A stretch of DNA of 64,000 bases from Hydrangea macrophylla (lineage: Eukaryota; Streptophyta; Magnoliopsida; Cornales; Hydrangeaceae): positions 76,788,634 to 76,852,633 of the forward strand of contig CM066997.1 in NCBI GenBank assembly GCA_033977485.1, in the 5' to 3' direction. The translations under genes were made by a program, and so were the position numbers. Below the pieces are notes generated by a model. That model ran no database searches, was not told the DNA's origin, and saw only the letters and a program-made list of their open reading frames with translations. Below are positions 31,992-45,500 of this stretch, in pieces (the stretch's first letter is position 1; each line of letters starts with the position of its first letter).

Positions 31992-33502
31992 CACACATCT
32001 CTGTCTCTTACACACACAATTACATCATACCCTTCGATTAGGGTGGTCCTCTGAACTAAGTGCTTCATTATGGCACGTACTTATAACCCCATTACTTTGT
32101 TGATACTGCTGATCTAACACGAAAGCCACAGATAACTTGTAATAAAAATAAAAAAATAAAAAATAAACTTGTTTCATGTCTTCCACATCTTAAAAACTCA
32201 ACAGTAAATGCAATGAACAAGTATATATATATATATATACAAATAAAAAAATTTTTAAAAAAAATGGCATAGAAAAGACAACCATAAAACCCAAATAAAA
32301 AAAATTAAAAAATAAAAGAACAAAGAAAAAAAGAATGGCATAGAAAAGACAACCATAAAACCTTTCATTCCAGAACACAACAAATAGCCTCAAACCTGCA
32401 CATCTATTTCCTGCAACAGTTACTCAGCGGCGGTACTACACAGCAGTTCTAAATCGTGCACACATGGTAGTCTTAAAGAGATGCAATTCACATGGTATGT
32501 GATGGTTCTCAAGAGTTCTAGATAAATCATAAAAGCATAAACAAAGACCCAGAAAATATAAAGTTGAAAATTGAAATTACACAGTAAACATGTCCAAATT
32601 AATCAGATGTCCAAAAATCACACACTCCTCAAAAACAATTGAGTAAGTCTTTGGGCACAAAGAAATCTCAAAGAGTAAGACTAACTCTCATTCAAACGGG
32701 TGAGATACAAATAAAAAAATTTGGATATCACAGTGATAGGAATGATGTGGTATCCCAAGTTCCCAACCCAATCACATTTTTTTATCCATACATTTGGCCA
32801 TCTATTTCCAAGAAAATCCCTTCCCACATAAGCCTAAACTCTATCCGGATAAGCCAAAAACATCCACTGTGTATTAGAGACTTACAAATAGTAACGTTGT
32901 CAACCAATACTTTAGAGCCGTTACAAATAGTAACGTTGTTAACCAATACTTACTCCTATAAAACATAAAATCAGGGGAACGCTGATACTATGCAAATTCA
33001 TTTATTAGTTTGGAGAGTATACTTACAAAGAGCAGTGTGCCCAATACTCTGTTTTTGTGCTTATGTGGGGTCTAGAGAGTTGGGTTTTGAGACAGTAACC
33101 ACAAAGTAAGCAAAAAGCACATGAGTAATGCTAAGACACTCGTTGAAATCCACATTATTGCTATAGAGAAACATAAATTGCCTCACAACCTGAAATGATC
33201 AGGCTCACCCAAATACTCTCAAAAAGTAATAATTCATGTCTACTATGTGTAAACATTAAACAACACTCACTGGTGATATTATATAAAACACAAAAGTGCT
33301 AAGTTTTAATTACACATAACCAAAGGTTCAGCCGAATGCTCGGAAGAAAAACACCTCTAGCTTTAGACATTTATAATTGTTTTGATCCCAATTACCAAGT
33401 CTCAAGTTAATTGCATTCTATACTTGAAAAAACATTACCAATACAATTCCAACCCAACAGTTTTCAGAATTTCACTTCACTAGACACGATGCTATGATTG
33501 AT
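30990..33502. other. Intergenic region between the broken methyltransferase copy and NRPB5
   Basis: The two genes point at each other and no gene was recognised between them. A (CT)n microsatellite of about 74 bp lies at 31914-31987 and a (TA)n run at 32222-32239. Two small direct duplications are visible: ATGGCATAGAAAAGACAACC at 32264 and 32335 (71 bp apart), and TTACAAATAGTAACGTTGT at 32882 and 32921 (39 bp apart). The stretch just below 33503 should be the NRPB5 3' untranslated region. Confidence 0.5.
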
Positions 33503-36500
33503 TCAAACAACATATCTATAAGTAACATAACGGCCTGCAGTCTCACTTGGTCGGATAATCTTCACAACTTGCCCACGCTTCAGCCCATAGTATCTGGCAA
33601 TTGGATCAGTTACCTGTATGCGAGGTAGCTGCATTGAATCCATCCAATGATAGTCAATACAAGGAAACTTCAGGAATAAATGGGAAACACAATGATTATT
33701 ACATACACAATGCTGAGATCACAAACTATGATACTTGCATCACACAAACAGTAAGGATAGAGCATGAATCAAAAAGGATCGAGCATGAATCAAAACTACT
33801 AGTAATATGGTCAAGAGCTGATAAAGCAGTAGTTTTTTTAACATTCCAAGCTACTGAGCACCCCCCTCACACACCCGACACACACACACACACACACAAC
33901 CCCCCCCCCCCCCCCCCCCCCCCCCCACCCCCTCAACCTCCAAAAAAAAAAACATTTTAACCTAAAAGAAAAACTTGCAAAATGTGAAATGGGTTCAAAG
34001 GGATAGAAATTGATTAAGCTGGCTACTGGATTCAGGAGCAATGCAAGGATAGATATCTGCAAAAAGAATGCCAGCCCACCTACCTGGCTTACATAATAAT
34101 GCAGCTTGTTCTTTATTCCATTGGTTCTACAACTTCATGGAACCAAAGAATCACTTTCCAATCCTGATTCCTGATGACGGAAATACCATAGCCTTTTTCC
34201 CAAGGTACAACTTTCTAGGAATATTGTACAACTTTCAAACCCTACAATGCACATTTTTTCCCCATTTACAACTCTCATCCTCCTCTCCGTTGTCTCTAAT
34301 CTCTAGCCACTTCCAACTCTCTTCCTCATCTTCTCTCTTCTTCCATCTTTTTTCTCCCATACATCATCATCCCCATTACCTAACCCATCTTAGTACATTT
34401 GATAACCTAATGGACCGATGGAGGGTTTTCTCCTCTTTCTATTTTTTGTTTTGTTTTTTTTAATTTGTTTTTAAGATATGAAGTTCAAGTCCATCCACAC
34501 AGCGTATGGTAGTATTTTCGAGATTATCTCATGTTTTCCTGCATTTTGTACATGATTTGAATGGATTTATATTTTGGTTTTCTTCTTTCTTATGAATTTG
34601 GTTCAACTTTGGTTCAATAAGGCCTAATCTTTCTTGGAGTAATTTGTGATCACAAGGTGTTTGATCGTGTGCCAAGCTGAAGGGGTGGTTGGGTAAAAGA
34701 CTATTTCCTTGGTTCAGGGCCAGGGAGGTTCGGAGTAATTTAGAATTGGTTTGTTGGATTCAATACTTTGCGACAATGGCTGTGAGGGATGCTCATTGCA
34801 AGACGAAACAGCATAAGAGGCGTATAAAGCATGTCATAGAACCTGAACCACTCACCAAACTTGCTGTTGATCTGGCTTCTGGAATTGGAATGCGTAATAG
34901 TAGTTAAAGTTATCCAATCAATGTACAAAAATTATCAAACTTAAGAGCATATTAGTCATTGTAAAAAAAAAAACATAAATATACAGTCTAGGTAGCACCA
35001 GGGCAGGTGCGGGGATGCGGGTGCGAGGGATTCACCAATTTTCCAAAAAGTAAGGATGCGGGTGCGGTGCGGCAGCAGTACTTAGATAAAATACTACTCC
35101 CTCCGTTCCAAAATAAGTGTCCACCTTTTCTTTTTTGGATGTTCCAAAATAAGTGTCCACTTTGAAAGTCGAGTACATTTTTTGTATAAACTACCAATAA
35201 TACCCTCACAATAAAGACAAGCATCATTTCCTAGGTGAGAGGGAAAAAGAAAATGAGCAAGAAAGGCAATGTCACATCAAGGGTAAAAGGGGAAAGTGGA
35301 AAAATGAAGGACAAAAGAAATAAATATAATATTCATTTCTTAAACAATGTGCAAATTGGTAGTGAACACTTATTTTGGAGCAGAGGGAGTAAAATATATT
35401 TTTATATAATAGTATATACAAATTATTTTATAACTATTACTGCATTAGTGTATACCCTAGATAATTGCTATTATTATTTTCTATTATTTCTCTTTCAAGC
35501 ACCCAAAGTTTTCAAAAGTGCATGAAGAACTAGTGTTTTTTTTTTTTCAAAAGAACGCTACAAAAAAGCCCCAGCCACACTCCAAAAGAACTCGAAGAAT
35601 CCACGGAGCACCCAGTACTGGTGAGCACTAAGTGCGGGTGCGGCGGCCTTTACGAAGAGTCCGTGTTTCATAGTATACAGATAGATATGTTACTAAGTAT
35701 CTTTTCCTAAAAAAATCTCGACTTCTTTTGTTAAATGAATGTCTATTCTGTAGTGGTTTTACCAAAAGCATTTTTCGGTTTTCGTTTCAGTTTTCTAAAA
35801 CAAACAAAATAAGTCACCAAATGCATTTCCGTTTTTTGTTTTTCAAAATTGAACACAAAAACTTCCAACACAAATACTGGAAAATGATAACAGAAAAACG
35901 AAATGGTCATCAAACACCACCTAAACTTCCACATTATCTCATCACAAATGTATGACAGCAAAATTTCAGATTATGAGTTGAAGTCTCCCTATTGATATCT
36001 ATTTTCACACAATGAACGCCACATTAAAGGCCCATCGTGGCTCCAAATTTTTGGCTTGCACAGTCCTGTTAAATCAAACACCTCTATGCCTGACGAGCTT
36101 AAAACTGAGCCAATCTTGAGCTTCTGCATAGGTAGCAGATAATCCCAAGCTGAAATGTAATTTCGTAATAAAAATTCACAAGGCAAAGGTTAGAAAGGCA
36201 GAATCTCTTGCTCAGACAAGTTTATTCACTACACTAACGTGAAATTGAGGCTTTCTATTACTTTCAGCAAAATTTATGTTCCTCCATGCTGGAACATAGA
36301 AAATAAAGCACATTGCTCCTCGAAATATACTCCTATGGTTGATATTCAAATTAGAATTCGACGACTTCAATCATGACAGAAATATTTCTCCGAGTTCAGA
36401 TATTCAACTGTTAGCCTACCTTCACAAGGACATATATAATACATGGAATGCATGACAATCAACTAAATAATAATGATCAAAACATACTGACCTTAACCGT

Positions 36501-39500
36501 GATTTATATAATATACCTAACAAAATGCAATATAAAAATATCTAATAACTAACCTGGGTTTCTTTCACGGTATATCGGTCCAGTAATGTCTTCTTTTCTT
36601 CAGCGGAAAGCAGCTGGTGCTCAGGAACAAGTACATGGTCTTTGATGTTTACCAACAACTCTGCCTCCTGTATCAACAAGGGTATAAACATAGGTTTACA
36701 TATCTGAAGCTTTCTAATGAATTCTAGAAAAAAAAACAACATGAAGCAATTAGTACATATTTCACTAAATTAATAGAAATTTGAAACTAAAGACTGCATG
36801 CAAAGGCCAGACCAATGAAAGAAAGCAAGAACAAACTTTCAGAGACAGTGATACCAGAGACGTTCCATAAAAAGTCAATCAGTCAATGCCTCCATGTGAT
36901 AATGCAGGACAACAAAATGGAAGTAATATCACAAAGACCCCTAACAATCCAAAATTCGTTTATCCATATATCATTTTCTGCATGCATAAGAGCTCTTTCA
37001 TTTATGTTCAGCAGAACCGCTTATTAGACCGTATTCCACTAAATAGCTATCGGTGTTATGATACAAGTCTAAGTTTTGAAAAATAAATAAATAAAAAAAA
37101 AAAAACATAGCTCAGATTTCATAACAGGGATCTCCACACAGCAACACGCACATCCCTGACTTCCAATAGTGCACATTATTACAAGAAGATAGGTTAACAT
37201 GGTTTTTCATCTCAACTTCACCCTATTATGAGGCTTGTCACAAGTGTCCATGCTAACTCGGATCAACGAGACATGTCTACCAAATTGATGACGACTATCT
37301 ATTACAATAACCAATGAAATGTTCCTCCAAAGTAGCTGATAGGCAGATGCAAAAATATAAAACTTCACAAAGGCATTAATTAGCACTCAACCTGGAAAAC
37401 CTCCAAGTGGAATTTCGCAGATATTTCACTTATGCATGTTCGGGCAAAGGGAGTGAGATTCTGTTGAACAACCAAGATTGCCCGAAAAACATTCTCCGTT
37501 TTCATGCGATTGGTATAAGTCTTCATTGTTTTAACACCAACCTTCGGTTCCTCAGGAAAGAAAACATAAATCTGGTCCACGAACAACCAAAAATAAGAAA
37601 CCAGAGGGAAAAAAACATGTGAAATATGGGGTTAATAGAAGTAAATAAGCATGTGAAATAGTAACTGCCTATTAGAAGTAAAATGATACAATCACATACC
37701 ATAGGTGTACATTACCATTCTACAAAATTTTAGTGCTACATACAAGGGTAACCGAATATGCATGCAAGGCAGTAGAACACTGCTAGCACAAGACCTCAAG
37801 TAAAACATGTAAGGCAACCACTTGCAGGACGAATACAAAAGATCAGTAAGCAAAGAAACAAGGTTGGTATCTAGGAAGTAGGGGTACTCCATTTTGAGTG
37901 AAGCATCAGTACCGGGTACTTGGGGGACACCGACACCTGCACCATACGTCGGGGTACGTGTCGGGTACCCCTCTAGCGGTGTCCTGATACTTTTAAGTGA
38001 AGGATTTAAATTGGGTAAGGCTTGGGTACGGCGTGGGTACTTCCTGGATACAACACGGGGGTCATATTGTATTTTTTGAAAACTATGGGGGTACAACTAT
38101 GGGGGTAGTTCATGGGTACGGCGTGGGTTCTTAGTGGGCTTGCTTCTTCTTCTTCTTTTTTATTATTCTTTTTTTCCTTTAATGTTGTGGACTTGAAATG
38201 CTAAAACAATGTTGTTTTAGTCCTTAGACTACTTATTTGCTAATATGCTATGGAATAGTATGTAGCTAGGAAGCACGGGTGCGGCGGTCCGACACCCCAG
38301 TGCGGGTGCTATTGCCTTTAATTAGTACACACCCAGTGCCGGTGCGGGTGTCTTTCCGAAGAGTCCGTGCTTCCTAGGTATGTAGTAATGTTGTTCAATC
38401 TTCTGGTTTTTCTTTTCTTTTTTTTTAATTATTAAAAGTATGCTTTTAAAAATATATTTTTATCCAAGGTACCCTAGCCGTACCCATACCCTACATTCTT
38501 GAAAATTGTCGTACCCCCGTACCCGTGTCACGTGTCAATACATATGCTACATAGGTTGGTATTTGTCCAGCCATGGATGGACATACATTCTATTCTACTC
38601 CATTCTAATCAAGAGAAGCCCTCACTCATTGCAAGATTTGATTGGAGACCACCCGAATTGATTTTCCATAATTTTCAAGAAATGCAGTGAATGGACAAGG
38701 TATGAATGGAAATGCAATATGTAAATTGGGTATAAGTGTACTATTTGAAGCATTTGATAGATTGATGCTAACAACTATGTTGTGAATGATTTTGTTTCTA
38801 ATGGAAGAAGTGTGACAAAAGATTCAAGACACCAAAAGGCCTTCAGTCAAGGTTGAGGAGTGAGTCACATGATTTGCATTAGAAACGAGAATTCAAAGAG
38901 AAATCAAATTCTATACTATTTACTGGAAGTCCAATGGAAATGAGTTGATATATGTATATGTGTATATTCATTCTTGAGATAAAAAAAAATAAAAATAAAA
39001 TAAAATAAAATAAAATAAATTGGATGATGCATCATGTTTCTTATGATATTGAAAGAACATGTAGTAGAAAAGAGATGTTTACAAGATTGAATGCTCATAA
39101 TTGAAGCAAATTTTCATGTGCTAATAAGATATGTTATTTGACGCAGAGAATTAAAGTTCCCACACTATTGTTGGATGGGAAAAGAAGTAATGTTTCTATT
39201 TATTATGAAGTCATTTGATTTCTATGTTAGAAATTGTTAGATTCTAGAATATATGGATTCATGGATAAATTAAGTTATCTTCCATGATTGTTGCGTATTA
39301 TGCGACAAGTTTGGGGACCAAACTTGTTAAAGAGGGGAAGGGTGTAATAACCCGGAATTTCTACATTTTTTTTAAATAAATAGATAGGGGAAAGAGACTT
39401 CATTAAAAAGATGGAGCAGTCCCAGCATAAGAATGAAAGGGTCCGAGAGGAGACACAAGGGGAATTCCATTACGAGAATGGAAGGTACGAATGGGTAGAA

Positions 39501-42500
39501 GAAGGGAGAAACGATGAGATGAAAACGTTTCCATAATTGGTAGGATAACTAGTAACTCACAAGAATGTGAGGTGTTAATGGGTAATAAGCAAGAAGTGCA
39601 TAACATGGGGATAAGCTAGTATCTCGATACGGGTGAATTCATTGAATTGAGTCAACATTGGTAAAAAAAAAAGGGTATAAATGATAAGGGTGTATATGTA
39701 AACATTTCAACAACTAGTAGGTCAAATAGTAATTCACGAAATGTAAGGAGCTACATTGGAATAATTGAAAGTGGAGTAGGTTGAACGCTAATTCGAGTGT
39801 GAGGTGCTAGAATGCGATATCGGAAAGTATAGTAGGTGAATATTTTTAGGAAATTTCAATTCTAGAACGTGGTGGAATCTCCTAAGTAGGGAGATTAATT
39901 AACTTAATTGAGGTTAATTAGCTAATTGGGATTAATTAGCTTAATCATGAAGCTTGCTTGTGCCGAGCAAGGAGGTGTTAAGTGTCATGACTTGGGAGAT
40001 TAAATCTCCAATTGACATGTGGTGATGACTAGCCTAATGGAAGAATACAAAATAGATGTACATCTTTGAGGTGCTTGGGTAGAGACAAGCAAGAAGGTGA
40101 AAGAAAAGAGAGAATAAGGGAGAAAATAGAAAGAAATGAAAGGAAAATAAAGAAAAGGGAAGTTATGAGAAAGGAATTGGAGTTGGTATTTGATCGCCAA
40201 GGGTAACTAGACTTGTAGTCTATGATTTAATTCCATTTTAATTAAGGAAGGAACATGACATATTCATATATTGTTTACATGTTGAATAATTAATGTAGGG
40301 GGATTAAAGGGGTGATGTAGAAATGAGCTAGTAATCATGTAATTGAATTTACTAGCAAGGTGAGTAATTCTAATCCTTGAATTGACTCTTGAATTGATGA
40401 TCAAGATGCTATATATATTGATGAGCCATGAGAATTGTAAGTGATCATGTGATCTTGTTATGGTATCATATAGTGATGTAATAAGCATGACTTGTGGAGT
40501 TATGTGTTTAATTATGCTCTCTATTGAGTATAATAAGGATATGGATACATATTGTTATTGAGGTGTGCACGGAAAGGGGTATGAATGTTTTGACATACGA
40601 ATGGATTCCGTAATAAACGGAAGAAAAGGGAAAGTAAGAGAATTCCTACGGGAAATTGTGAGAATGGCATTGGAAGAGACCAAAGAATGAGAAAGTATGA
40701 AATGAGGTGTAAACTATATGGTATTAAAGTAGTGTTGGAAAAGAATGCGTTTAATCGGTGTACTTATAATCATTATTGTGCTTAAATGCTATGTAATGTT
40801 AACGTTCACTCATTATGTTATTCACAGAGCTTTATAGCTCATTGGTTATTTATATAAACATTTCAGGTATTTGAGAAGCAGGGTGAGTTGAGGTGAGGTG
40901 AAGAATTGAAGAACGTTTTAAGGTTTATATTTCAGATAATTAGATGTTATTGTAATAATATGGCAGAAGAGAATGCAGTGAAATTGGTAATGAACTACGA
41001 CTCCTATAATTAGATTAATGGTGCAGTAGGGATAGAAGTGGTACTCTAGAGGTGAAGCCATATTTGTTAAGACCTCAAGGATACTACTATGTGGAGTTAT
41101 AGATAATAATGGATTGTGCGTGTGTTTGATAATGAATGGTGACTCGGGGGAAAGATATTAAAAAGGGGAAAAACACGAGGGAATGTGCATACTTGCATAA
41201 CATGTTAAACTTGTTTGGAAGTAGATTTGTGTAAGAGTGATTGTATGTCTTACAATTGCGAGATATGACGATAACTTTGGTTGCATGGAAATATGTTTAG
41301 ACATCATGTCATATGATTCAACTGAGATGTCATGTTAAACGTGAGCATTTGGACAATGATATGCTATGAAAATGGAACATGTAATCGTCACTTCGTAAGA
41401 TTGAAATAGGAGATCAAGATAAACGTACACATTAAATAAAATGTGCATGATAAAAGAGATAAAAGATGAGTTATGACGTAAGAGCAAGTTGTAAATGTTG
41501 AGGAAGATCTCTCTTTATTCATCTATGAGTGTGTTGGAAACTACATGTGTGTTATTAAGTGTTTGGAGATGTTTTTAACACGAAATTGGAATGTTAGAAA
41601 CAAGCGTGGAGCTCGCCCGAGCGAGGAAAGCACAATTGAATTTTAAAAATGGAAAATGTCGTTTAGCTTGTGTTTAATGGTTTCTACAGATTATTTTAAT
41701 GAAAGAGTTTTATTGGTTTTAAAAAAAGGGATGTTATAACTCAACGTGAGAAAACAAGATGCTTGTTTGGTTATGGTCCATTTTAATCTGCATAGAGTCA
41801 ACTAGTGACTCTTTAGTTGATTAGTAAGGTGGGGAATAGAGCCTTCGTGACAGTCACGTGTCCTAAAGCTACTCTATGTGGGTTTGGGGCGTGACAAAAA
41901 CAATGTTGTTTAGTCCCTAGACTACTTATTTGCTAATATGCTATGGATTAATGTAGTAGTGTTGTTCAATCTTCTGCTTTTTCTTTTTTTTTTCTTTTAA
42001 TTATTAAAAGTATGCTTTTAAAAATATATTTTTATTCAAGGTACCCTAGCTGTACCCGTACCCTACATTTTTGGAAATTGTCGTACCCCCGTACCTGTAT
42101 TGTACCCGTGTCATGTGTCAGTACCCGTGCTACATAGGTTGGTATTTGTCCAGCCATGGATGGACATATGTCCTATTCTACTCCATTCTAATCAAGAGAA
42201 GCCCTCAATCATTGCAAGAGTTGAGTGGAGACCACCCGAATTGATTTTCCAGAATTTTCAAGAAATGCAAATTTCGACTTCTATATTTTGCTTTTGTATT
42301 CTAGCTTATTCTCAGATGGAGATTATATATATATACTCTGTTGTTAATATCGTACGATACGTGATACGTATCGTACGATTCGATACGATACACAGAGAAA
42401 ACAGTACGCATCGCAGGCATGAATCGAAGTGTGTTAATAATCGCAAGATCGAATCGTGATTCACTGTGTATCTTACGATTCGATACACGATACAGGATCA

Positions 42501-45500
42501 TACGATACTATATGTGGGTCTTCGAAACCCAATTTTTGCCTTTTGCTGACTTAATTCAAAGCTCGTGACAGCCTGGACAGCATATACGATATATTATATC
42601 TATATACTTACTATTTTAGACTAAATTAAGAGAAAAGAAACAAAAACAAAAGTCAAACAAAACCAAAAGCTTACCTCTCTCTCTCTTATGAACCTGCCCA
42701 TAGAGACAATCTCTGTTTCCACCATTTTCTTTTTGTTTTTTCTTGAAAGAAAATAGTGGTTCCAAGTCAACCCAAGTCCCTCCCTCATAAACCCTTTTCT
42801 CTATCACTTTACTGTAAACAAAAAACCCACCTCTCTCTGTCGTATGGACTGTAATTGTACCGAGTGTTGACAAACTCTTTCCTCCATATTTTTTTTTTTG
42901 GTGGTCCCAACTCCCAACCCAAGTCCCTCATAAACCCTTTTCTCCATCACTTGAATACTTTATTGTAAGCATGGATTCCAGGATTAGAATGAAGCCGACA
43001 GCTTCAAGGTGGTCCCAATTCCCAAATATTTAGGGTTTCTTCAAAGTGGTCCCAAAAAGCCGACAGCTTCAAGGTGGTCCCAAATATTTAGGGTTTTCTT
43101 CAAAGTGGTCCCAAATCTCTTTATTGAAGGCATTTATTGTGTAAGAATCTCTAAATCTCTATATTAAAGACATGAACATTATTAAAGGCATTTATTGAAG
43201 TTTAAATTGGTGGTTGAAACTTGAAAGATACTTATTGGGGGTAAGAATATTCTATATTTACTTCACCTTTTTGGATTTGATTAATTAATGGCTCCAAAGA
43301 AAAAAAGAAGGAAAGATAATGACCCAACTTGGGATCATTGTACAAGAGTGAATGAGAATAGGATGAATCTCAAGTGTAATTATTGTGGAAAGTCTTTTTG
43401 GGGTGGGATGATTAGAATGAAACATCACTTAGCATGCACCCGCTCTAATGTTGCGCAATGCACCAAAGTAGCCCAAGAAGTAAAAATATTGTTTCAAGGT
43501 ATTTTAAAGGAGTTGGAGGAAAGTAATTTTGGAGGTAATGGGGATAAAATAGATGAATACTTTGAAGAATTTAACAATGAGAGTAAAAAAAAAAGGGGGG
43601 GGGGGGGGGGGGGGGGGGTGTGAACCATGGATGCATTTGTTTTGAAAGGTAAGTCAAAAGGAAACACAAACATTGGTACTCAAAAAACTTTAAACGAGAT
43701 GCTTAAAGATAGACAACCTATTGTTAGAGACATTTGTAGATTTTTATACGAGAATGCTTTAGCATTTCATTTGGTTAAAAGTCCATTGTTTTTTAAAATG
43801 ATAAAATCGGTTTGTGAATACGGTAAAGGGTTGAAACCTCCAACCTATCATGAAGCTAGAGTCACACATTTAAAAAAGGAAGTTTATAGTGTCTATGAAA
43901 GTTTGGAGAAGTATAAAAGCAAATGGAAGAGGACCGGCTGTATGGTGATGTCGGATGGGTGGACCGATGGAAAGAGCCGGTCACTTACAAACTTTCTTGT
44001 CAATAGTCCAAGTGGTACGGTGTTTATTAAATCTATTGACACTTCCGATGTCATAAAAGATGCAAACAAATTGTTTGAATTGCTTGATGATTTAGTAGAA
44101 GAGATTGGGGAGGAAAATATGGTTCAAGTAGTGACCGATAGTGTCGCGGCCTATGTAACCGCCGATAGATTGCTAGAAGAAAAGAGGAAGAATTTGTTTT
44201 GGTCCCCATGTGCGGCCCATTGTATTGATTTGATTCTTAGCGATATTGCCATATTGGTTACATCCCAGCCTTCTTTGATAGCCTATACAAGGCACGAAGG
44301 ATTACAGTTTACATCTATCGGCATACTTGGATCTTGAATTTGTTTCGAAAGTATTCTAAGAATAGGGAATTGATAAGACTGGCGGTGATTAGATTTGCCA
44401 CGAGTTTTCTTACTTTGAAGAGTATTATGGAAACAAGACTACCTCTTCGGTCTATGTTTGCATCGGAAGAGTGGGCTAAGAGTTCTTATGCTAAAAAGGA
44501 TGAAGCCATGAATCTATCACACTATGTTTTAGGGGACCAAAGATTTTGGAAAGCATTTAAATATTGTTTGAAATGTGTGCTTCCGCTAGTGAAAGTTCTA
44601 AGACTAGTAGATGGTGATGCAACCCAGGTAATGGGATATATTTATAAGGCTATGGATAGAGCAAATTAACAAATTAACAAAATTTTGAACAATGTGGAGT
44701 CGAGATATAAGCGCATTTGGGGCACCATTGACAAATGTTGGAATTTACAACTCCATCGACCACTTCATGTGGCGGCATACTATCTTAATCCAAAGTAAGT
44801 TGCTCTAATGTAGGATACTTATATAGCATTTGAATCTATGTATTATTTATAAATTTCTAATTGTTTCATAACTTACACTTTACTTGAATTTAAGGTTTCA
44901 TTATGATCCAAATTTTCAAGCGGATTTAGAAGTAAAGATGGGGTTGTTTAAAACCATTGAGAGAATGTATCCCAATGTGAAAACAAGAGTCCTAATTGAT
45001 TCACAACTTGAGAAGTTCAAGAGAGCCGATGGCTTGTTTGGAATGAGTATGGCTATCATGACAAGAGACAAAAAACAACCCGGTAATCTCTATTTATAAA
45101 TTTACAAGTTACAAGTTACAACGATTAACATTTTTAAAAATCTAACCTCTTCTACTTTCTAATTGTAGCTTTATGGTGGGAGAATTATGGGGAAGAGTTC
45201 AAAGAGCTCCAAAGGCTAGCAATACAGGTGCTAAGCCTTACTTGTAGTGCCACCGGTTGCGAAAGAAATTGGAGCACATTTAAGCATGTCCACTTTAAGA
45301 AAAGGAACCGTTTGGAACAACGGTTGAATGCTTTGGTATTTGTAAAGTACAACATTCAACTTGAGTTGAGACATGCACAACGACAACAAAAAAGGGAGGA
45401 TTTGTATGATCCAATTTGTTTGTCGGATATGGAATCGGATGATGAATGGATCACCGAAAGTGAAGATGCATGTATAGTTGATGGTAGAGCATGGATGGAT

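Noticed and set aside
31784..32068. Arg/Glu-repeat ORF on the minus strand
   Set aside because: Produced by the (CT)n microsatellite at 31914-31987.
35989..36186. 65-codon minus-strand ORF in NRPB5 intron 3
   Set aside because: No homology recognised, and the four NRPB5 exons already give a complete protein of normal length.
37692..38096. 134-codon minus-strand ORF in NRPB5 intron 1
   Set aside because: It runs through GTACCC-rich MITE sequence; no domain or splice context supports it.
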